Shown here piece by piece: positions 19,108 through 26,630 of a stretch of 39,615 bases of DNA (positions are counted from its first letter, which is position 1; each line of letters starts with the position of its first letter). A program made the position numbers and the translations under genes. The stretch is from the NCBI GenBank assembly GCA_016195245.1, contig JACQAC010000041.1, positions 1-39,615 on the forward strand. The letters are read 5' to 3'. The notes below the pieces were generated by a model. That model saw nothing but the letters and a program-made list of their open reading frames with translations, ran no database searches and was not told where the DNA came from. The stretch comes from Pseudomonadota bacterium. GTDB taxonomy: Bacteria; Pseudomonadota; Alphaproteobacteria; Caulobacterales; Aquidulcibacteraceae.

Positions 19108-22100
19108 ATGGAATGGGTGATCATTCTCATCCTGTTGCTGGCTGGCTGGATATGGCGGCAGTCGGTGCGCATTGGCGCGCTGGAGCGTCAAATTGCGGCG
19201 CTAGAGGCGCACACGAAGACCGAGCATCACGAGGCGAAACCCACACTGCCCCAAACTCAGCCTGCAAGAGCGAGCAAGCCGCAGCCACAAGATACACGCG
19301 AACCGCTCTTGCTCGACACGCCCCTGCCCCCGCTCTACTTCGCGCAGCGCGAGCAGCAAGCAGCAGGCGATCGCGAACCGCTGCTGCTCGACACACCGCT
19401 TCCCGACCCATCAAACGACCACGGCAACGCAGCGCCCTCCGCAGCGCGCGCCACGGATCCGAAGATCGTCGCGCAATTGGCCTCACCGGCTGGGCCCGCC
19501 GACATCCAGCGCCCACCAGGCTTCGCGCAATGGCTTTCAGAAAATGGTCTCGCCTGGCTCGGTGGCGGCGCGCTGGCGCTCGGGATCATCTTCTTTCTGT
19601 CGTTCGCGGCGGCGCAGGATTGGTTTACGCCAACCGTGCAACTCATTTGCGCGCTCCTGGGTGGCGCCGCGCTTCTAGGCGTCAGCGAAGTCATACGCCG
19701 TCGAGACAACAATTTGGTTGCAGCACTGCTTGCCGGCAGCGGCGTGCTTGCTTTCTACGCCACAGCATGGGCGGCATACGGCGGCTACCACTTCATCACT
19801 TGGCCGATGGCCGCCTTTGCTCTCACCATCTGCGCAGCAATTCTATTGGGCCTTGCCTTTCTCCACGGTGAGGCGCTCGGCGTGCTGGCGATCATCGCCG
19901 CGCTGCTGACGCCCGCGATTGCCGACGCGCGCGCGTGGCCCGACGCAGCGCTCACCCTTTACACCGCGGGGGTCGCGGCGGCGGGATTAGCGGTGTCGTG
20001 GTTTAGACGCTGGAGTTGGACAGTCACTGTCACGCTGACGGGTTTGTATTTCTGGTTTGCCGGCGCCATTGCCGTCGATGATCTTAACCGCGCAATGGCG
20101 CTGGTGAGCATCTCCAGCCTTGGCGCCGTCGGCCTCGCCGCCAGCCCCTCTGGGCTTCTGAGCGAAGACGCGGTGCTGCCCTGGTCGCGCACCGTTGCAC
20201 TTGGCCCCACCATCGCAGTCTGTATCAGCAGCGTCTTGCTCCTATGGGTGTGGGCGTCGATCGCGCTGTGGCCTTCGGGTGCAATCCTTGGCCCGACAAT
20301 GATTGGCGTCCTGCACGTCATGCTCGCGAGTTATGCCGTGCGCTTGCGGACGCTTTCACCAGCCGCTTTCGCTGTCGCGGTCGGCGCCTTGGTTGGCGGT
20401 GTTGCGCTTTATCTTGCAACGCGCGTCTCGCGGGCGCCGCTCGGCGCAGATGCCTACGCGTCGATGCTCAGCGCTTCTGTGGCGATAGCTTCGCTCGCAC
20501 TTGCTGCGCGCGCGCGCGGCGTGGCACGGAGGTGGGTCTCCGGCGCCGGCGCGGCGGGCGCCGCCCTCCTGACCTTGCTTGCGGCAACTACGCGCGAGAG
20601 TTGGCACAGCGTCGCGGCATGGGCGCCGCTGTTCATCGGCGCCGCCATACTGTTTGCATGCGCGTTGCACGCCGCGCGCCGCGTGGCTCAGGAGATACCC
20701 GATTTTGGAGTGGACGCGTGGACTGCGGGCAGCGCCGCGCTGCTGTTGATTGGAGTGGAGTCGGCTTGGGCCAGTGAAGTGCGCGCTATTGGCGATGGCG
20801 CCGCCGCGCTGCTCATCGCGACAGTCTTCTGGTGGCGTGGCTGGCGCATGACGCGCTTCGCCGCGCTATCCGCGGCTGCGTTGTCCGTGGCGCACGCCCT
20901 TTCGCCGGACCTGATAGCCGCTTCGCTTGCCGGCGCGATCCCGCTCAGTGAAGCGCTGCTCACTCTCAGCGCCGCAGCGGCCGCTTTGTTCGCCGCGTCG
21001 TTGATCTCGCGAAAGCGAGAGCGGTACGGTGCTGTGCAAGAGGCGCTGAGTTCGGCCGGCGTCATCGTCGTGGTGTCCGCCGTTTTGTTGGCGCTACGGT
21101 GGCTGGCAAGTCAAGGACCGGGCGCGTCTCTCGACACGCTGTCGGAAGAATCCCTGCGCGCACTGACACTCATTGCCGCTGGCTATCTGGTGTTGCCGCA
21201 GCCCAGCGCGCAGGCAGGCTTCATCGCACGCTGGCGCGGTCATGTGTTGATAGGACTGGGCCTCCTCTATGCGCTGATCCAACCCGGCCTCTATGCGAAC
21301 CCATGGTGGGGCATGTCGCCGACCATGGTCGTTGGTCCACCCATTCTTGACACTCTGCTCATCGCCTTCGCCGCACCTGCGGCCTTGGCCTTCGGTGCGG
21401 CCGAGCGGCTCTACAACCACCAGGACAACGCCGCTCGCATCTATACCGCCGCGGGCGGATTGCTTGTCATGATCTGGGCGGCGCTGTCATTGCGTCGCGC
21501 CTTTCATGCTGCATTGATGGCCACCAGCGAAGTTGGCCTGTTTGAGGGCGCTTGCTACGGGCTGCTCTTCATAACATTTGCGCTGCTCGTGGCGCTCGTC
21601 GCTCGTTTGCGCGAAGGCCCTCAGCGTCCGTTCACCGCGGATTTGCGGCGAAGCACCAATGCTCTGACCTGGGCATGTCTTGGAGTCGCGGTTTGGATCA
21701 TAGTGGTGGTCCGTCACCCATTGTGGGGAGAGAATGCGCCGAGTAGTTCGCTCTCACGCCTATTTGCGGTGATCGCACAAGCGTGGGCGGCAACGCTTTC
21801 GATTGGACTGGGACGCGCCTTATCGCGTACGCGTGATGTCGACCCGACGCGGTTCGCGGCAGCAGCCGCAGCCGCATTGTTCGCCTGGAGTTTCGGCCAC
21901 GCGGCCCTTCATGTGGCGCGGTTCGACGGGCTCAGCGCATATGCGCACGCGCTCTGGCCGCTGAGTTTCACAATCGGCGCCTCCGCGATCACCACGCGCG
22001 TTCCAGGCCGCAACACGGTGCGTGCTTATCTGAACGACTTGGAGGCGATTTGGGCGACGGCTGTTTGGCCGGCGTTAGCGTTCGCGGCGCTGGGCCTGTG

Positions 22101-22614
22101 GATTCTCTTCAATCCATGGTGGGGATTGTTGCCGCCGCACCCTGACACTCCAGCAACCATGCTGCTCGGGCTCACTTCTTACGGTATCGCAGCGTGGCTA
22201 AGCCTGTTGGCGCCAAGAGTACGCGCTACGCGATGGAAGGTCGCGTTGGAGCAAGCGGGAATTGTCTCCTGCTTGCTGCACGTCCTCGTCGCGATGACGT
22301 TGCTCGCGCGCTTCGCCTATCACGGCGTGGCGATGGCAAAGGCGAGCGCTGAACCGCTTGAGCTTTGGACCTATTCCGCCCTGTGGGCTATCTACGGCGG
22401 CGCGCTGGTAGCCGCCGGCACGTTCGCGCGCCGGCAGACGCTCGTGTGGAGCGGGCTCGCACTCCTCGCGATTGCCGCCGGCAAGGTCTTTGTCGTCGAC
22501 ACTGCACAACTCTCAGGTCTCATCCGCGCTGGATCAGCGATAGGCCTGGGCATCGTCGCGCTCACTGTTGCGTGGGCCACGCAACGCATAAACCGGGGCC
22601 CGCAACCCAAGTGA
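19108..22614 (+). CDS. DUF2339 family giant polytopic membrane protein
   Basis: A 1168-residue inner-membrane protein. The start at ATG 19108 has GAGGGG about 10 nt upstream and gives an N-terminal membrane segment, MEWVIILILLLAGWIW; the ORF-track start 47 codons earlier overlaps the divergent region. A short coiled-coil-like piece follows (RIGALERQIAALEAH), then a Pro/Gln-rich hydrophilic linker (about 35-180) with a repeated REPLLLDTPLP, then the DUF2339 core starting at ENGLAWLGGGALALGIIFFL, with roughly thirty hydrophobic segments to the C-terminus. Repeats of NPWWG-type motifs occur (NPWWGMSPTM, NPWWGLLPPH). Proteins of this family are conserved in proteobacteria but, to my knowledge, of unknown function; envelope biogenesis is speculation. 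Confidence 0.85.
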   Translation: MEWVIILILLLAGWIWRQSVRIGALERQIAALEAHTKTEHHEAKPTLPQTQPARASKPQPQDTREPLLLDTPLPPLYFAQREQQAAGDREPLLLDTPLPDPSNDHGNAAPSAARATDPKIVAQLASPAGPADIQRPPGFAQWLSENGLAWLGGGALALGIIFFLSFAAAQDWFTPTVQLICALLGGAALLGVSEVIRRRDNNLVAALLAGSGVLAFYATAWAAYGGYHFITWPMAAFALTICAAILLGLAFLHGEALGVLAIIAALLTPAIADARAWPDAALTLYTAGVAAAGLAVSWFRRWSWTVTVTLTGLYFWFAGAIAVDDLNRAMALVSISSLGAVGLAASPSGLLSEDAVLPWSRTVALGPTIAVCISSVLLLWVWASIALWPSGAILGPTMIGVLHVMLASYAVRLRTLSPAAFAVAVGALVGGVALYLATRVSRAPLGADAYASMLSASVAIASLALAARARGVARRWVSGAGAAGAALLTLLAATTRESWHSVAAWAPLFIGAAILFACALHAARRVAQEIPDFGVDAWTAGSAALLLIGVESAWASEVRAIGDGAAALLIATVFWWRGWRMTRFAALSAAALSVAHALSPDLIAASLAGAIPLSEALLTLSAAAAALFAASLISRKRERYGAVQEALSSAGVIVVVSAVLLALRWLASQGPGASLDTLSEESLRALTLIAAGYLVLPQPSAQAGFIARWRGHVLIGLGLLYALIQPGLYANPWWGMSPTMVVGPPILDTLLIAFAAPAALAFGAAERLYNHQDNAARIYTAAGGLLVMIWAALSLRRAFHAALMATSEVGLFEGACYGLLFITFALLVALVARLREGPQRPFTADLRRSTNALTWACLGVAVWIIVVVRHPLWGENAPSSSLSRLFAVIAQAWAATLSIGLGRALSRTRDVDPTRFAAAAAAALFAWSFGHAALHVARFDGLSAYAHALWPLSFTIGASAITTRVPGRNTVRAYLNDLEAIWATAVWPALAFAALGLWILFNPWWGLLPPHPDTPATMLLGLTSYGIAAWLSLLAPRVRATRWKVALEQAGIVSCLLHVLVAMTLLARFAYHGVAMAKASAEPLELWTYSALWAIYGGALVAAGTFARRQTLVWSGLALLAIAAGKVFVVDTAQLSGLIRAGSAIGLGIVALTVAWATQRINRGPQPK

Positions 22615-22723
22615 GTCCGCTCACGGTCCCGCCGCGCCTCCAAGGTGCGTGCGCGGACCGCTAGCTGCCTCCGGCAGTGCAAGCACGGCTGCACAGCTCT
22701 CGTCTGTTACCTGAGTGGGACGG

Positions 22724-23833
22724 TCAATAAACCACGACGCTACGGATGCTTTCGCCGGCATGCATGAGATCGAACGCCTCGTTGATGCGTTCCAGCGGGA
22801 GCTTGTGAGTGATCATCGGGTCGATTTGAATTTTTTTGTCCATGTACCAATCGACGATTCTAGGCACGTCTGTGCGCCCACGCGCGCCGCCGAACGCGGT
22901 GCCCTTCCAAACGCGCCCGGTGACCAGTTGGAACGGCCGTGTGGCAATCTCCGTGCCGGCTTCGGCGACGCCGATGATGATGCTTTCGCCCCAGCCACGA
23001 TGGCAGGCTTCAAGCGCCGTGCGCATGACTTGCGTGTTACCGGTGCAGTCGAATGTGTAGTCAGCACCGCCGACGGTAAGTTCAACCAAATGAGCAACCA
23101 GATCGCCCTTCACGTCCTTCGGGTTTACGAAATGCGTCATGCCGAACTTGCGACCCCAGTCTTGGCGCTTAGGATTGATGTCGACCCCGACGATCTGATT
23201 GGCGCCGACAAGCCTGGCGCCCTGGATCACATTCAAGCCGATCCCACCGAGGCCGAACACGATCACATTCGCGCCAGGCTCGACCTTTGCGGTATTGACG
23301 ACCGCGCCAACACCCGTGGTCACGCCACAGCCAATATAGCAGCTTGCTTCAAACGGCGCGTCCTTACGGATTTTCGCGACCGCGATTTCCGGCAGCACCG
23401 TAAAGTTCGAAAACGTCGAACAACCCATATAGTGCGCGACAGGTTTGCCTTTGTAGGAAAACCGAGACGTGCCATCCGGCATTAGGCCCTTGCCTTGCGT
23501 GGCGCGGATCGCCGTACAGAGATTGGTTTTCCGCGAGAGGCAGCTTTTGCACTGACGACATTCAGGCGTGTAAAGCGGTATAACGTGATCGTCCGCTGCG
23601 ACGCTCGTCACGCCGACGCCGACTTCGCGCACAATCCCTGCTCCTTCATGGCCGAGCACCGAAGGAAAGATGCCTTCGCTATCCAATCCATCGAGCGTGT
23701 AGGCGTCGGTATGACAGATGCCGGTGGCCTTGATCTCGACCAAGACCTCGCCCGCCTTCGGGCCATCGAGGTCAAGTTCAACAACTTCCAGAGGCTGCTT
23801 GGCCGCAAACGCCACCGCCGCTTTGGTCTTCAT
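22724..23833 (-). CDS. frmA: S-(hydroxymethyl)glutathione dehydrogenase / class III alcohol dehydrogenase
   Basis: Oxidises S-hydroxymethylglutathione in glutathione-dependent formaldehyde detoxification and can also reduce S-nitrosoglutathione. The 369-residue medium-chain dehydrogenase has the catalytic zinc ligands Cys40 (GICHTD) and His62-Glu63 (GHEGAG), structural zinc cysteines at 92, 95, 98 and 106 ([16 protein letters not shown]), and the NAD-binding GLGGIG motif. The class III signature [19 protein letters not shown] is clear. The ATG at 23833 gives the standard start MKTKAAVAF; the ORF-track start adds 13 residues and is rejected. No S-formylglutathione hydrolase or FrmR-type regulator is adjacent. 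It converges with the DUF2339 gene across a 109-nt gap in which I see no convincing terminator. Confidence 0.95.
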   Translation of the reverse strand: MKTKAAVAFAAKQPLEVVELDLDGPKAGEVLVEIKATGICHTDAYTLDGLDSEGIFPSVLGHEGAGIVREVGVGVTSVAADDHVIPLYTPECRQCKSCLSRKTNLCTAIRATQGKGLMPDGTSRFSYKGKPVAHYMGCSTFSNFTVLPEIAVAKIRKDAPFEASCYIGCGVTTGVGAVVNTAKVEPGANVIVFGLGGIGLNVIQGARLVGANQIVGVDINPKRQDWGRKFGMTHFVNPKDVKGDLVAHLVELTVGGADYTFDCTGNTQVMRTALEACHRGWGESIIIGVAEAGTEIATRPFQLVTGRVWKGTAFGGARGRTDVPRIVDWYMDKKIQIDPMITHKLPLERINEAFDLMHAGESIRSVVVY

Positions 23834-23881
23834 GATGCGCTGCTCCTCAGAGCGGCGCTTATAGCGCGGCAATAGCCGCGC

Positions 23882-24298
23882 TCAAATTTTCCGTGAAATC
23901 TTGCGCGGCCGCTTCCCGCGCGCCGCCTTGGCGCTCTTCTTCTTGTCGCGCTTGTCCTTTCGTCGCTTGCGCCCGGTCCTTGCCGCCGCAAACGTCGCGC
24001 GCTCTTCTTTCGCGGCAGACGGATGTCGCATCGTCGCCTGCGCGGTCAAGAATATGCGCGACATTCGCTCAATTTTGCCGCGAACCGCGGGCTCGACTTC
24101 CTCGCCGCGTCCAGCCAGCATGCGCACGGCGTCAATCGGCACCAGAGCAGCCACCAGTTTCCCATAGCGATCGAAGCCAATCACCGTGCTTTCTTCCTGA
24201 GCCAGGTCCAGCGCCTCAGCGAAATTGGCGCGCGCCTCGGACGTCGAAATCGTCTGCTTCTTGGCGGCGTTCTTCTTGAGCGCTGTACCGGATGTCAT
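23882..24298 (-). CDS. Phd/YefM antitoxin-like protein with long basic tail
   Basis: A 138-residue protein. Residues 13-62 (KQTISTSEARANFAEALDLAQ, then STVIGFDRYGKLVAALVPIDAVRML) match the fold pattern of the Phd/YefM antitoxin DNA-binding domain. Residues 98-138 are extremely basic (for example KRRKDKRDKKKSAKAARGKR) and would bind nucleic acid non-specifically or be disordered. Its ATG overlaps the stop of the upstream 300-residue gene by 4 nt (ATGA), so they form a coupled pair; the longer ORF-track start lies inside that gene. In known modules a Phd-type protein is paired with a Doc, YoeB or VapC-like toxin of about 80-150 residues, but none is present. Whether this is a toxin-antitoxin module, or a Phd-like regulator used otherwise, is open. 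Confidence 0.72.
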   Translation of the reverse strand: MTSGTALKKNAAKKQTISTSEARANFAEALDLAQEESTVIGFDRYGKLVAALVPIDAVRMLAGRGEEVEPAVRGKIERMSRIFLTAQATMRHPSAAKEERATFAAARTGRKRRKDKRDKKKSAKAARGKRPRKISRKI

Positions 24299-25197
24299 GA
24301 GACGCACTGGACTTCTGAGAAGGGTTCGCCAAACAGCGAGCGGCCGTCGCGCACAAACATCGACTCGATCGGTGCGATGGTGTCGAGCCACATCGGCAGA
24401 AAGTCTCCACAGAACAATCGACGCTCCCGTTGTGCGCCGCGCGGCAGTGGATCGTGCTTCCACGCTGCGATGTTGGCGGTCCTGCAATCTTCCGCGGACG
24501 GCACGATCCAACGCGAAAGCTGTTGACGAACAGTCAATGGGCGGGCGCCGGTCACAGATCCAATTTGATCGCTAAATGCAACGAGTTTGCGGCGGACCTG
24601 CGCAAGGTTCTCACGAAATGCCACCACAATGTTGTACAACATTGATATCATTGGCTGAAGCGACAACGCAAAGACTGCGGTAACCCGCGAGGCGGTGTCT
24701 TCACCCCCTCCCTTCTTGTCCTTTTTCTTCTTGGTCGCTGCCTTGGCGGCCTTCCCAAGCTTCCTCGTCCTTTTCGCTTCGACCTTTGCGGCGCGTCCGG
24801 CGGCTCTGGCTTCTGCGCGCGCACGACGTTGGGCGGCGCGTTCGGCCGCTTGCTTAGCGTGCTCAGCCGCCGCGTCGCGCCGATGCTGCTCGCGCTGTTC
24901 CCGACGCTCGCGGATTCGACGGGCGTGGCGAATGCGCTCCCCTGGTGCGGCATGTGGCGGATATTGCGCGATTTCCAAGGTCCAGAGGTCTCCGTTCAAC
25001 ACCAGAACAAGGCCGTAATTGTACATCTCGAACGGAATGATCGACGCGCGAATCTGCGCTGCCGCTTCGAGATCATCGTCGTGTGGGCGCCGCCGAAACA
25101 ACCGGGCAGCATGCTTGCGAATGCGCGTGATCTGCGCTGGCCAAAACTCATTGAAGCTAGCGAGAAAGGATTCGCCCCAACAAAAGAAGTAATGCAT
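24295..25197 (-). CDS. Unrecognised 300-residue protein with Lys/Arg/Ala-rich central region
   Basis: I do not recognise this family. Residues 1-85 form a mixed domain (MHYFFCWGESFLASFNEFWP, IPFEMYNYGLVLVLNGDLWTLE). Residues 87-165 are a highly charged Arg/Glu/Ala then Lys-rich helix, ending in KKKKDKKGGG and probably an extended coiled coil. Residues 172-195 (VTAVFALSLQPMISMLYNIVVAF) are weakly hydrophobic and could touch the membrane. The last 100 residues hold WIVPSAEDCRTANIAAW and FLPMWLDTIAPIESMF. The start has a good GAGGAG Shine-Dalgarno 9 nt upstream. The stop overlaps the ATG of the Phd-like gene, so the two are co-translated. It is much longer than usual type II toxins. Function unknown; a phage or plasmid origin is not evident. 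Confidence 0.65.
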   Translation of the reverse strand: MHYFFCWGESFLASFNEFWPAQITRIRKHAARLFRRRPHDDDLEAAAQIRASIIPFEMYNYGLVLVLNGDLWTLEIAQYPPHAAPGERIRHARRIRERREQREQHRRDAAAEHAKQAAERAAQRRARAEARAAGRAAKVEAKRTRKLGKAAKAATKKKKDKKGGGEDTASRVTAVFALSLQPMISMLYNIVVAFRENLAQVRRKLVAFSDQIGSVTGARPLTVRQQLSRWIVPSAEDCRTANIAAWKHDPLPRGAQRERRLFCGDFLPMWLDTIAPIESMFVRDGRSLFGEPFSEVQCVS

Positions 25198-25579
25198 CAG
25201 CCCGGACTCCTCGCGACTTTGCGTTGCGCACTTAAGCGTCAGATTGTCGGGCTAACCTAGCGAAGCATGCTTTTGACAAACGCGTCAACGCTGCCAACGT
25301 CGAATGCAAAAACAAGCGCGGCTCAGCTGCGAGAACGTGACGTTTCAGACACTGCCCCGACCCAATGTCCGGGTACGGACGATGCGAACTTGACCCTGCC
25401 GCAGCGTGGCGTCTTGTGGCGCGCGTCGGCGGGGGCCGGATGATGTCGGGGTTTGCTGGCGCGGCGCTGGAGGGAGATCGGGCCTTCCTCCAGCGCCAAA
25501 TCCGGCACCACTCGCTCGTTGCGAACAGATACGCCGGCGAATCGATGCTTTTGGGACGGCAGTCGCCAAAGGCGGCTTC
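25198..25579. other. 382-nt gap without a recognisable gene, with palindromes and a stem-loop
   Basis: No convincing coding region is seen on either strand; the ORFs here are GC-bias shadows. Near the left end, upstream of the 300-residue protein gene, are two neighbouring dyads: a perfect 10-bp palindrome AAGCATGCTT (25263-25272) and TTGAC/GTCAA (25273-25288), suitable as an operator about 65-90 nt before the start. In the middle, GGCGCTGGAGG (25463-25473) and CCTCCAGCGCC (25487-25497) form a perfect 11-bp stem with a 13-nt loop. No T-run follows on either strand, so it is not a classic terminator. It lies about 80 nt after the stop of the CpdA-like gene and may be a 3'-end or small-RNA structure. 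Confidence 0.5.
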
Positions 25580-26338
25580 TCACAAGCCCATGAAGTGGCT
25601 GGCGAAGCCGCCGTTCTTTGTCCAAACGTGCAGCATCCAACCCGGTTCTTCGGCGGTCTTCGGCGCGATCTGCTGGCCTTGGTGCGCGGCCAAACCATAA
25701 ACCCACGATGTCGATGGCGCCACGATAACCGGCGCGTGCGCGACTTGGCCGATCACAACGCGATGATGGTGCCCGCAAATGATCCGCTGCACCTGTTTGT
25801 GTCGCTTAATCACCGACGCGAAGCGCTCGCCGTGATGCAGACCGATCTTGTCGAAGAGCAAGTCATGGGTCGCAAATGGGGGGTGATGCAACGCCACAAT
25901 GGTCGGCTTGCGGCGCACCTTCCTCAGCGTGTGATCGAGCCAACGCGCCGCGTCCTGAGTGAATTCGCCATACGTCTGGCCTGGCACGATCTGGTCGAGG
26001 CAAACCACGCGGACCGGAAACTGCTCGATCGCATAAGAAAGCGCCCCTTCGAGCGGCAAGTAGGTGTGGCGCGGAAAAGCGACGCGCAAACTCATGCGAT
26101 CGTCGTGATTCCCGGGCATTAGAAACAGTGGTGCCGGTGGATTGGCAATGATTTCGGCGATCGCTTGATATTCTTCGCGACGTTCGTCGTTAGCCAGATC
26201 GCCCGTCAAGAGGATGGCATCAGCGTGGTACTCGCGGGCTTGGGCCAACGCGCGCGACAATTGTGCGGCGGCGGCGCCGGCGTCGTCAGCTCTGACATGC
26301 GTGTCGGATATTTGCGCAAGAACGAAGCGTCCGTTCAC
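25580..26338 (-). CDS. CpdA-like metallophosphoesterase (cyclic nucleotide phosphodiesterase candidate)
   Basis: A 252-residue calcineurin-like phosphoesterase. All metal-binding motifs are present in order: SDTHV, LLTGDLAND, MPGNHDD, ALHHPP and CGHHH. This set and the length fit the CpdA/GpdQ-like class that hydrolyses 3',5'-cyclic nucleotides or glycerophosphodiesters. The start is taken as GTG at 26338, which has AGGGG about 7 nt upstream and puts the first beta strand (RFVLAQISDTHV) right after the N-terminus. The ORF-track start (GTG at 26383) adds 15 unconserved residues. Upstream on the same strand is a class III nucleotide cyclase fusion, so synthesis and breakdown of a cyclic nucleotide may be encoded side by side (inference). 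No signal peptide is seen. Confidence 0.85.
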   Translation of the reverse strand: MNGRFVLAQISDTHVRADDAGAAAAQLSRALAQAREYHADAILLTGDLANDERREEYQAIAEIIANPPAPLFLMPGNHDDRMSLRVAFPRHTYLPLEGALSYAIEQFPVRVVCLDQIVPGQTYGEFTQDAARWLDHTLRKVRRKPTIVALHHPPFATHDLLFDKIGLHHGERFASVIKRHKQVQRIICGHHHRVVIGQVAHAPVIVAPSTSWVYGLAAHQGQQIAPKTAEEPGWMLHVWTKNGGFASHFMGL

Positions 26339-26447
26339 GCGATGCCCCCTGCCGAACCCCGCGCGCACCGTGACCACCGGCACAAGCTTTGTCTGTGCCC
26401 TAGGTCACACCATTTTTCGCAGAAGCGTGTGGACGAATGGCAAATAT

Positions 26448-26534
26448 TCAGAAATGCGCGCCGAGCGTGACGAGGCACATGGCCAAGCAAATCGCGATCC
26501 CTAAGGCAAAACTAGCAGGAACGATGTGGGTCAT
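26448..26534 (-). CDS. Possible 28-residue single-span membrane peptide
   Basis: A short ORF missed by the ORF track, in the 292-nt gap between the cyclase fusion and the CpdA-like gene. It encodes MTHIVPASFALGIAICLAMC and then LVTLGAHF, almost entirely hydrophobic with polar ends, as in small membrane proteins. An AAGG purine tract lies about 7 nt before the ATG. The orientation is the same as both neighbours. Length and composition alone are weak evidence, and no homology is claimed. Confidence 0.3.
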   Translation of the reverse strand: MTHIVPASFALGIAICLAMCLVTLGAHF

Positions 26535-26630
26535 TGTGGTGCCTTTGCCAAACTCCGGTGATCAGTTGGCGTGCAAACGCTATGCCCGCGTCACTCGTTC
26601 GACGCAGAAGGTCCTCGGCAGCAAGTAGTG

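Noticed and set aside
22615-22723. Terminator or RNA gene in the DUF2339/frmA convergent gap
   Set aside because: Only short imperfect stems such as CTGCC-TCC-GGCAG without T-tracts; not enough to call a feature.
22715-23485. 256-codon plus-strand ORF opposite frmA
   Set aside because: Antisense to a fully conserved dehydrogenase; not supported.
26437-26628. 63-codon plus-strand ORF in the gap between the CpdA-like and cyclase genes
   Set aside because: Opposite strand to both neighbours, no clear Shine-Dalgarno and no domain; it overlaps the slightly more credible 28-residue ORF on the minus strand.
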